A DNA stretch of 7,542 nt from NCBI GenBank assembly GCA_003646045.1, contig QNDV01000103.1, forward strand, positions 1 through 7,542, given 5' to 3'. The notes under the pieces were generated by a model. That model saw only the letters and a list, made by a program, of their open reading frames with translations. It was not told the origin of the DNA and did no database searches. Every line of letters begins with the position of its first letter. Positions within the stretch are counted from its first letter, which is position 1. This DNA comes from a bacterium. Its GTDB lineage: Bacteria; Krumholzibacteriota; Krumholzibacteria; LZORAL124-64-63. The position numbers were made by a program, and so were the translations under genes. This document shows, piece after piece, positions 1 to 5,509 of this stretch.

Positions 1-306
1 AACCGCCGAGGCCACCTCGACCTGGATATCGCGCACCACCGCCAGTTCAGCCCCCATCTCCCCGACGCGGACCTCCAGATCGTCGAGGGCACCCTCCAGC
101 ACGAGATTTTCCCGGGCCAGTTGGGAACCCCCGGGGCGCCAGGCGCCACCATGGCCCACATCGACGCCATAGAGAGCAGAACCAAGGCCCAGCGCCAACG
201 CCAGGGCTCCCGCGGACAGAATCAGCCACCGCGGCAGGTGTAACTGCCGGCTGGACCCGTGATCATCGGGCATATAGAGGAAAGTGTAACGGCGTTTCAG
301 CTTCAT
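1..306 (-). CDS. M23-type murein peptidase, N-terminal fragment (runs off left edge)
   Basis: An uninterrupted reading frame from an ATG at 306 to the window edge gives 102 residues with no stop. It begins MKLKRRYTFLYMPDD, then has a basic stretch (SSRQLHLPRW), one hydrophobic segment at about residues 27-46, and from about residue 62 a heptad-like region rich in Leu, Val and Glu that looks like the start of a coiled coil. This layout (short cytoplasmic KRRYT-LY-P start, single membrane anchor, periplasmic coiled coil) is typical of the N-terminus of membrane-bound M23/LytM peptidases that cut peptidoglycan cross-links or activate amidases. The catalytic domain would lie outside the window, so the family call rests on N-terminal resemblance only. 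A second in-frame ATG at 312 would add two residues (MG); neither start has a strong ribosome binding site, and a GGATGGGA stretch sits just before 306. A promoter at 393-420 suggests its own transcription. Confidence 0.65.
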   Translation of the reverse strand, partial: MKLKRRYTFLYMPDDHGSSRQLHLPRWLILSAGALALALGLGSALYGVDVGHGGAWRPGGSQLARENLVLEGALDDLEVRVGEMGAELAVVRDIQVEVASAV

Positions 307-392
307 TCCCATCCAACTACTGGCAAAATGCAGACATCCGGTGCTGCTGCCCTGCCATCAGGACGGAATCAAACAGCCTCCGGAAGGGCCAA

Positions 393-420
393 AACATACC
401 GGGTAGAAAAGATTTGTCAA
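393..420 (-). promoter_or_regulatory. Sigma70-like promoter for the M23-type gene
   Basis: On the minus strand a perfect TTGACA (420-415) is followed after 16 bases by TATGTT (398-393), which matches four of six positions of the TATAAT consensus. It lies about 85 bases upstream of the ATG at 306 in the right orientation, so the transcript would carry a leader of roughly 80 nt. This is the best promoter match I see in the window. It suggests the M23-type gene can be transcribed independently of the upstream protease-sigma genes. Confidence 0.5.
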
Positions 421-485
421 TGAACAAGCCCCGGTTGCGCGGCCCAGCCGAGGGCATTATCAGCAATTACCGGGCCATATGGGAA

Positions 486-508
486 GGGAACGGCACCAGG
501 CCGTTCCC
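486..508 (-). terminator. Hairpin downstream of the sigma factor gene
   Basis: GGGAACGGC (486-494) pairs perfectly with GCCGTTCCC (500-508) around a 5-nt loop. It lies about 60 bases past the stop of the sigma gene and upstream of the M23 promoter, where a terminator would be expected. On the minus strand it is followed by TTCCC rather than a T run, so it is a weak intrinsic terminator at best and may instead protect the mRNA end. Confidence 0.35.
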
Positions 509-567
509 ATGGGAAATCCTACAATGATCCTGCCGGAGAACACGGGGTGGACGGCCACCCCGGAACT

Positions 568-1422
568 CTAGTAGTAATCGAGCAGTGTTTCGCGTTCCCT
601 GGAGTGCCGCAGTTTGGACAGGGCTTTCTCCTTGATCTGGCGAATACGCTCACGGGTCAGATTCATGTGGTCGCCGATCACCTGAAGTGTCTGGGCTTCC
701 TCGGTACTCAGGCCGAAGTAGCGGATGACGACCTGTCGTTCGCGCTCACCCAGGACCATCAGGCATTCCCGCACGTCCTCGCGCAGTCCGCGATCGAGGA
801 CCGACTGGTCCGGCGCCGCCTGATCCGGATCCTCGAGCACCTCGGACAGGGGCCGATCCGAACTGTTGTCACCGGCGTCGTCCAACCCGACTTCCTTGCG
901 GTCCGAACGCAGGGCATGGATCACGTCACCAACATCCAGATCCAGCCGCTCCGCTATCTGATCGGGGTTGGGTGCAGGCACGCCCTCATGCTGCAGGGCG
1001 GCTTTCGTCCGACCGATCTTGATCAGGAGGGCCGTCTGGTTCTGGGGCAGGCGAATGGTGCGCGACTTGTCGAGCAGTGCCTGCATGATCGATTGGCGAA
1101 TCCACCACACGGCGTAGGATATGAAACGGAAGCCCCGCTTCTCGTCGAAACGGTCCGCGGCCTTTACCAGCCCCAGGTTGCCCTCGTTGATAAGGTCCGA
1201 AAGCATGAGCCCCTGGTTGATGTACCGCTTGGCCACCGAGACCACGAAGCGGAGGTTGGCCCGCACCAGACAAGCCAGTGCCTCCTCGTCGCCGTCGTGT
1301 ATGCGTCGGGCCAGATCGACTTCCTGTTCGCGACTCAACAACTGGTAGCGGTTGATGTCACGGAAGTACACCTCCAACCCCTTCTCGTGCATCGCGGGCA
1401 GGATGTGTTTGGTGCCAGCCAT
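568..1422 (-). CDS. RNA polymerase sigma factor, RpoD/SigA type without region 1.1
   Basis: A 284-residue sigma-70 family factor that directs RNA polymerase to promoters. Region 1.2 starts at about residue 15 (GLEVYFRDINRY). Region 2 spans about 45-126, with the core-binding DLINEGNLGL and the -10 recognition stretch FISYAVWWIRQSI at 100-112. Region 3 follows to about 190, then an acidic linker (LEDPDQAAPDQS). Region 4 ends with the -35-binding helix-turn-helix around NLTRERIRQIKEKAL (254-268). Region 1.1 is absent. The short form and the QIKEKAL wording resemble the compact primary sigma factors of Bacteroidota, but a group 2 (RpoS-like) factor is equally possible, so I give no symbol. The start at 1422 is chosen because GAGGAGG lies six bases upstream; a longer GTG start at 1461 adds 13 unconserved residues. 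The HtrA-like protease gene ends 52 bases upstream on the same strand, so the two probably share a transcript. Confidence 0.93.
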   Translation of the reverse strand: MAGTKHILPAMHEKGLEVYFRDINRYQLLSREQEVDLARRIHDGDEEALACLVRANLRFVVSVAKRYINQGLMLSDLINEGNLGLVKAADRFDEKRGFRFISYAVWWIRQSIMQALLDKSRTIRLPQNQTALLIKIGRTKAALQHEGVPAPNPDQIAERLDLDVGDVIHALRSDRKEVGLDDAGDNSSDRPLSEVLEDPDQAAPDQSVLDRGLREDVRECLMVLGERERQVVIRYFGLSTEEAQTLQVIGDHMNLTRERIRQIKEKALSKLRHSRERETLLDYY

Positions 1423-1428
1423 CAGGAT

Positions 1429-1435
1429 CCTCCTC
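1429..1435 (-). promoter_or_regulatory. Ribosome binding site of the sigma factor gene
   Basis: GAGGAGG on the minus strand, six bases before the ATG at 1422. It is close to a perfect Shine-Dalgarno match and decides the start over the upstream in-frame GTG at 1461. Confidence 0.75.
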
Positions 1436-1474
1436 ACCAACGTGGGATTGACGGGAGCCACGCTCCCGCCCGAT

Positions 1475-2950
1475 TCAATTCTCCAGACCCGCCGCTCGAG
1501 GTACGACCTGCAGGTACTGTTCGCTGGTCCCGGTTCTTACCAGGACCGTCAGTGGTTCCCGCCGGCCTGACAGCAGCGTACGTACCTGCTCCCAGGACGC
1601 CAGGTCCTCTATCTCGTGCCCGTCCATGGACACGAGCACATCACCAGGGCGGATACCGGCTTCCGCGCCGGGTGAATCCTCGGCGACACCCACGACCATG
1701 ACTCCCACGGTCGCGGTGACGCCCAGCATGTCACGCAGTCGCTCTACCCGCGGGTCTGTCCCCGCGATGGCGGCCACATTCAGTCCCAACCAGGCGTCGC
1801 CGGCAGCGTGCTGCCGCCCCGCCGGGTCTTCCTGCCATTCCTCAGTCGTAACCCGCAGAAGGAGTCGCTCCCTGTCCCGCTGGACTTCCAGTTCCAACTC
1901 TGTCCCTGGCGCGGTACCCGCCACCAGAAACAGCAGTTCGCGACGGGATGCCACGGGGTCGCCGTCCCAGGCCGTGATGATGTCGCCCGCCCTGAGGCCC
2001 GCGGTGGCGGCAGGAGAACCTGCCACCACGTCAAGAACCCTGGCTCCGGCCTCGGGAGCATTTTCCTGTTCTTCTCCCACCACCAGGACGAGATCCTCGG
2101 TGGAAACGCCCAGGTAGCCCCGGATCACGCGACCGTGTTCCCGCAGGTCACGGTAAATGCGCCTGACCAGATTGCTTGGCACGGCAAAACCGATACCCTG
2201 GCCGCGACTGTTGATAGCGGTATTGACGCCGATCACGCGTCCCGACACATCCACCAGGGGACCACCGCTGTTGCCGAAATTGATGGAGGCGTCGGTCTGG
2301 ATAAAATCCTGGAAGCGGGGAGTAAGCCCCCCGATCACCAGATCACCTCGCCCCTTGGCACTGACCACACCCACGGTAAGGCTGCTCTCCAGGTTACCGA
2401 AGGGATTACCCACCGCCACGGCCCAACTGCCTACTTCCACCGCATCCGAATCGGCAAACTCGAGTACCGGCAGGTCACGTTCACCCGGATCAATGAGCAG
2501 CAGCGCCAGATCGGTATTGGGATCGGTCCCCTGCAGTCGGGCGCGGTATTCCCGGCGCTCACCACCGAAGCGCACGAAAATTTCGTCCGCCGCATCGATC
2601 ACGTGGTGGTTGGTCAATACATGGCCCCGTTTGTCCACGACAAAACCCGAACCGGTGGACGGCGCTTCGAAGCGTCCCCCTTCGCCCTCGGCGTCAGGGA
2701 AATAGCGTCGGTACATCTCCTGGAGAGGTCCCTGGTTCACGCCCGCTGCTCCGGTCAGGCGAATGGTACGGATGCTGACCACGGCCGGGCGCACGGTTTG
2801 CCCCACTGCCACGAAAGGCGATGCTGGCACTTCGGTACCGAAAGCGGGAGCGGTCAGAAGCAATTGCAGCAATACGAGCAGGGCAACAAAAAAGGCACAA
2901 ACGACCAAATGCGGGGGTAACACAAAATGCCGGGGGGTCGCCATGACCAT
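1475..2950 (-). CDS. HtrA/DegP-like periplasmic serine protease with two PDZ domains
   Basis: A 491-residue secreted trypsin-like protease of the HtrA (Do/DegP, S1C) family, which degrades or refolds misfolded envelope proteins. From the chosen start, a hydrophobic segment at about 12-34 ending LLLTAPAFG looks like a signal peptide. The protease domain spans about 40-270, with the triad His116 (TNHHVID), Asp147 (NTDLALLLID) and Ser228 (GNSGGPL), so it should be active. PDZ1 begins near RGYLGVS (277) and PDZ2 near AWLGLNV (385); each has its own AGD/PGD loop (LRAGDII, IRPGDVL). The length is normal for a two-PDZ DegP. The start is uncertain: ATG at 2950 and ATG at 2944 are two codons apart, neither with a clear Shine-Dalgarno, and the frame stays open to a GTG at 3025. 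The region before 2950 is basic and does not look like part of the signal peptide. It is followed after 52 bases by the sigma factor gene. Confidence 0.93.
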   Translation of the reverse strand: MVMATPRHFVLPPHLVVCAFFVALLVLLQLLLTAPAFGTEVPASPFVAVGQTVRPAVVSIRTIRLTGAAGVNQGPLQEMYRRYFPDAEGEGGRFEAPSTGSGFVVDKRGHVLTNHHVIDAADEIFVRFGGERREYRARLQGTDPNTDLALLLIDPGERDLPVLEFADSDAVEVGSWAVAVGNPFGNLESSLTVGVVSAKGRGDLVIGGLTPRFQDFIQTDASINFGNSGGPLVDVSGRVIGVNTAINSRGQGIGFAVPSNLVRRIYRDLREHGRVIRGYLGVSTEDLVLVVGEEQENAPEAGARVLDVVAGSPAATAGLRAGDIITAWDGDPVASRRELLFLVAGTAPGTELELEVQRDRERLLLRVTTEEWQEDPAGRQHAAGDAWLGLNVAAIAGTDPRVERLRDMLGVTATVGVMVVGVAEDSPGAEAGIRPGDVLVSMDGHEIEDLASWEQVRTLLSGRREPLTVLVRTGTSEQYLQVVPRAAGLEN

Positions 2951-3015
2951 CCCGGTTCGTGGGCGCTGCGCCAATGGACGCGCACCATAGTGCGGATGCC
3001 GTTTTTGTTGCCTCA

Positions 3016-3026
3016 CGTATATCACC
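3016..3026 (-). promoter_or_regulatory. Possible extended -10 element for the HtrA-sigma genes
   Basis: On the minus strand TGATATACG contains TGA directly before TATACG, resembling an extended -10 (TGn-TATAAT) with four of six core matches. No good -35 lies at the usual distance. Transcription from here would begin near 3009, downstream of the GTG at 3025, which would favour the 2950/2944 starts for the protease. This is a weak prediction. Confidence 0.22.
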
Positions 3027-3128
3027 GTCCAGCGGCGAGCAGGGTCCGGCGAAGGAGTGAGGCGCCGTTCAGCGCATCCCGTATCCGTTCAGGCGGGATC
3101 AACACCAAACACAACAGGGAACCGAAAT

Positions 3129-3155
3129 CAGCGTAACCGACCGCCAGTTACGCTG
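3129..3155 (-). terminator. Hairpin directly after the coiled-coil gene
   Basis: CAGCGTAAC (3129-3137) is perfectly complementary to GTTACGCTG (3147-3155), forming a 9-bp stem with a 9-nt loop. It begins on the base after the TGA stop of the 157-residue protein gene. On the minus strand it is followed by ATTTCGGTTCCC, which is only modestly T-rich. Its position suggests it ends that gene's transcript and separates it from the HtrA-sigma unit. Confidence 0.45.
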
Positions 3156-3629
3156 TCAAGCATTCATTTCAGGATTATCTTTATCCTTTTCTTCTTCATT
3201 AGCCTCTGCCGTCGGTAGCGAATCGGTATCGGACATGAGAATGGCCGACTCGGGATCACCCTCGGTCAGGGCAGGATCCACCATGACCCGAGCCGCTTCG
3301 CCGCCACTGGTCGACGCTTCGGCCTTGCGGGCGGCGTGGTCCCGCTTGATTGCTTCAATTTCCTCTTCCTTGGTGCGCAGTGCCTGTTCCAACTTGACGA
3401 TCCGCTCCACAAGCGCCGCAATCTCCGGATCCTCCAGGATATCCTGCTTTTCCTCGCGCAAACCGTTGTAGACAAGACTACCCAGTTCACTGAACTGGCG
3501 CTCGATATCCCGGCTCAGGCCATACTTGTCGTAGCGTCGCGACGTGACCTTGGCCACCTCAGTGGTCTTGTCCGCCGTGACGGCATACCAGTCGACCAGG
3601 TTCTTCTTGGCTTCATCCCAGATTGACAT
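3156..3629 (-). CDS. Uncharacterised coiled-coil protein with acidic tail
   Basis: A 157-residue protein of unknown function. Residues 1-55 (MSIWDEAKKNLVDWY, VTADKTTEVAKVTSRRYDKYG, RQFSELGSLVYNGL) look helical and amphipathic and are probably the conserved part. Residues about 64-105 form a strongly charged likely coiled coil (ALVERIVKLEQALRTKEEEIEAI). From about 106 on it is low in complexity and acidic (EANEEEKDKDNPE), probably disordered. There is no signal peptide, no membrane segment and no cysteine, so it should be cytosolic and is not a zinc ribbon. The VTADKT-EVAKV-S pattern recalls small proteins of several diderm phyla that I cannot name securely. AAGGGAGGAA lies just upstream of the ATG at 3629, a good ribosome binding site. 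It is divergent from lpxH across 68 bases and followed immediately by a hairpin, so it is probably monocistronic. Confidence 0.85.
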   Translation of the reverse strand: MSIWDEAKKNLVDWYAVTADKTTEVAKVTSRRYDKYGLSRDIERQFSELGSLVYNGLREEKQDILEDPEIAALVERIVKLEQALRTKEEEIEAIKRDHAARKAEASTSGGEAARVMVDPALTEGDPESAILMSDTDSLPTAEANEEEKDKDNPEMNA

Positions 3630-3635
3630 GTCCGG

Positions 3636-3645
3636 TTCCTCCCTT
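3636..3645 (-). promoter_or_regulatory. Ribosome binding site of the coiled-coil gene
   Basis: AAGGGAGGAA on the minus strand, ending six bases before the ATG at 3629. It is a strong Shine-Dalgarno match and supports both the reality of this unannotated small gene and its start. Confidence 0.65.
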
Positions 3646-3662
3646 GGGAACAGTGTTTCGGG

Positions 3663-3691
3663 TTGCCAGGTCGGCCAGTTTCCTGCACATT
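3663..3691 (+). promoter_or_regulatory. Possible lpxH promoter implying a leaderless mRNA
   Basis: TTGCCA (3663-3668, five of six matches to TTGACA), a 17-base spacer, then CACATT (3686-3691, three of six matches to TATAAT). Initiation about seven bases downstream would fall on or next to the lpxH ATG at 3698, which lacks a Shine-Dalgarno sequence. The weak -10 makes this tentative. Confidence 0.22.
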
Positions 3692-3697
3692 TGCGGC

Positions 3698-4468
3698 ATG
3701 TCCGACCTGCATGGGTCCACGACCCTATTCGTGGCCGATTCTCATTTCCACCTTGTACCAGACGCGGCCGAAGCCCGTCGGGTTGCCGCCTTCGTGCGTT
3801 TTCTCGAGTTGGCCCACGGTGTGGACGACCTCGTACTGCTAGGCGACATCTTCGATTTCTGGTTTGATTATCCCCATTTTCGTCTGGACGGCTACGATGA
3901 AATCCTGGGAGCTCTGGATGACGTGCGCAACACCGGCACCCGCCTGCACTTCATCGGTGGCAACCACGATATCTGGGCCGCCGACTATTTCCACCGGCGC
4001 TATGGCACCGACCCGGACGCCAACGCCCGCATCCTGGAGCTCGGCGGCATACGGGTACTTCTGAACCACGGCGACGGCCTGCTGGGTTACGACTGGGCCT
4101 ACAACACTTTCCGCGCCATCGTCCGAAACCGTGCCGGGATCCTGCTGGCCAAGTCCCTGCACCCCGAGACCCTCTACGCACTGAGCACCTGGCTGAGTGG
4201 AGCCAGCCGTTCAGCTACCCGTGACGAGTCGGAAAAGATCGTCACCAAGGGCCGTCGCTGGCTGAAACAGCAGGACGATGCTCCGTGGGATCTCATGGTG
4301 ATGGGGCACGTCCACCATGCATTCGAACTGGTGGCCGGGCCCCGGCGCATGGCTGCCCTCGCCGGCTGGTTCGACACCCTGGGCTACGGTCTACTGATGG
4401 ATGGCCGCTTCCGGTTGCTGGATTTTGCCGAAACTCCCGACCCCCTGGACCGAATACCTACCAGATGA
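3698..4468 (+). CDS. lpxH: UDP-2,3-diacylglucosamine diphosphatase (LpxH-type metallophosphoesterase)
   Basis: A 256-residue calcineurin-like phosphoesterase that most resembles LpxH, which cleaves UDP-2,3-diacylglucosamine to lipid X and UMP in lipid A synthesis at the inner membrane face. The metal-binding motifs are all present in order: D14-S-H16, GDIFDFW (Asp50), GNHD (Asn89-His90), NHGDG (His124) and GHVHH (His204, His206). The insert between the fourth and fifth motifs (YNTFRAIVRN, SLHPETLYALSTWLSGASR) matches the helical cap of LpxH, which separates it from generic phosphoesterases. The GNHD motif, rather than the GNRD of E. coli LpxH, and the GDIFDFWF wording are as in Bacteroidota-type members. 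The ATG at 3698 is preferred because the protein then starts just before the first strand; no Shine-Dalgarno is visible and the frame is open upstream to a TTG at 3623. Its last 11 bases overlap the convergent PorV-family gene. Confidence 0.85.
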   Translation: MSDLHGSTTLFVADSHFHLVPDAAEARRVAAFVRFLELAHGVDDLVLLGDIFDFWFDYPHFRLDGYDEILGALDDVRNTGTRLHFIGGNHDIWAADYFHRRYGTDPDANARILELGGIRVLLNHGDGLLGYDWAYNTFRAIVRNRAGILLAKSLHPETLYALSTWLSGASRSATRDESEKIVTKGRRWLKQQDDAPWDLMVMGHVHHAFELVAGPRRMAALAGWFDTLGYGLLMDGRFRLLDFAETPDPLDRIPTR

Positions 4469-5405
4469 GTCGCAGGGTAAAGCGGTGACCGTCGTCGAAT
4501 CCGTCCTCTGTCCACTGGGAGTACGCGTAGTCCAGCGCCAGCACTCCCGTGCGGAATCCGGCTCCCGCCGTCAAGCCCTGGCTCTCGTAATTCACGTGTG
4601 TGCCCAGCCGCAGCGATAATTCCGGCACCATGCGGTACTCGGAACCCAGGTGGGCTTTCTCCTGGCCGTCCCGCGGCATGATTACGTCTCCCGCCACCGT
4701 GAACTTTCCGCTGGCAAAATCCGGCGGCGACCAGGCGGCCCCCAGCCGATAGGCACGGGGCAGGGGGATGGGATCGTCCTTGAGTTGCATGTCCTTGCCC
4801 AGATTGGTCACGTTGGCGGCAAACACCAGCCCCCGGATCACCGCCTTGTGGGTGATGCCGATATCCAGCGCAAACCCCGTGTCGGAATAGATATCTATCT
4901 TCTCGTAGATCATCTTGCCGGTGACACCTATTGCAAAGGACTTGCCCAGAGGCATGGCATATGACACTCCCAGCACCACATCATACGGTCGGAACTTGCC
5001 CTGCCAGATTCCTGTCGGCCCTTCATCCGGTCCCACGTAGCGATCGATGTCGTCAGAGTAGAAGCCCGTAAACATGAATCCCAACACTCCCCGCCCCACG
5101 CGATGCGCCACCACGGCAGCCTCCTGGTTGAAAAGGCCGAGGTAACGCTGGTGTTGCAGGGCGAGCTCCGTCTCGAAATCACCGCCCAGTACGTTGTTGG
5201 CAGGATTCCAGTAGATGGCGGCAGCACCGGTGCTGGTCGCCAGACCGGCGTCCCCCATCCCCGCCTCGCGCGCACCAACACCCAGACGCAGGGACAGCAG
5301 TCCCGCTTCCCCGGGGCTACCCGCCAGGGCTGACCCCCACCCGATGGCGGCGATCAACATGACCACTCCCTGCAGGGCAACAGCGATCGGACGAATGCGC
5401 CTCAT
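4458..5405 (-). CDS. PorV/PorQ-family outer-membrane protein
   Basis: A 315-residue predicted outer-membrane beta-barrel. A signal peptide covers residues 1-28 (basic MRRIR, hydrophobic core, cleavage after SALA). The mature start has the family hallmark: LRLGVGAREAGMGDAGLA followed by IYWNPAN (64-70), which corresponds to the gaR-MG-A...NPA pattern of PorV/PorQ and FadL-like proteins. The rest alternates short hydrophobic strands with turns, and the protein ends RFTLRLIW with a terminal aromatic residue as in BAM-assembled barrels. In T9SS bacteria PorV receives secreted cargo and hands it to the attachment complex; many PorV-family paralogues have no known role, so that function is inferred. 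The start at 5405 is favoured by the signal peptide and by AAAGGGA just upstream; an ATG at 5513 overlapping the previous stop (ATGA) would add 36 residues before the signal peptide. The M6-like gene ends 104 bases upstream on the same strand, so co-transcription is likely. Confidence 0.85.
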   Translation of the reverse strand: MRRIRPIAVALQGVVMLIAAIGWGSALAGSPGEAGLLSLRLGVGAREAGMGDAGLATSTGAAAIYWNPANNVLGGDFETELALQHQRYLGLFNQEAAVVAHRVGRGVLGFMFTGFYSDDIDRYVGPDEGPTGIWQGKFRPYDVVLGVSYAMPLGKSFAIGVTGKMIYEKIDIYSDTGFALDIGITHKAVIRGLVFAANVTNLGKDMQLKDDPIPLPRAYRLGAAWSPPDFASGKFTVAGDVIMPRDGQEKAHLGSEYRMVPELSLRLGTHVNYESQGLTAGAGFRTGVLALDYAYSQWTEDGFDDGHRFTLRLIW

Positions 5406-5478
5406 GGAATCCCTTTCTTTCGCTGCGTCCGTACGACAACCCGCTTGCGCCGGGAAATCCGGACCATTGCTGCAACGA

Positions 5479-5502
5479 GACCGCACCGGCCGGGTGTCGG
5501 TC
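5479..5502 (-). terminator. Hairpin between the M6-like and PorV-family genes
   Basis: On the minus strand GACCG-A-CACC pairs with GGTG-CGGTC around a 5-nt CGGCC loop, giving nine base pairs with one bulged A. It starts seven bases after the stop of the M6-like gene. No T run follows, so it may be a partial terminator or an mRNA-stabilising element that tunes expression of the two genes rather than a full stop. Confidence 0.3.
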
Positions 5503-5509
5503 CCTGTTT

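Noticed and set aside
307..567. A possible small gene or structured RNA in the 261-bp spacer
   Set aside because: Beyond the promoter and the hairpin I see no open frame with a ribosome binding site and no recognisable RNA motif.
1423..1461. A longer sigma factor starting at the GTG at 1461
   Set aside because: The added residues show no conservation pattern, while the ATG at 1422 has GAGGAGG at ideal spacing.
547..1701. A 384-codon open frame on the plus strand
   Set aside because: It lies antisense to the sigma factor and the end of the HtrA gene, both of which have clear family motifs. The translation has no recognisable domain, and such frames are common opposite GC-rich genes.
1808..2920. 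A 370-codon open frame on the plus strand
   Set aside because: It is antisense to the HtrA protease gene, which carries the full catalytic triad and PDZ motifs. The antisense translation shows no domain or start signal.
3131..3159. A full sigma70 promoter starting from TTGACA at 3154-3159 on the minus strand
   Set aside because: At 16 to 18 bases spacing the -10 candidates match at most three of six consensus bases, and they lie inside the stem of a hairpin, so I list it only as a curiosity.
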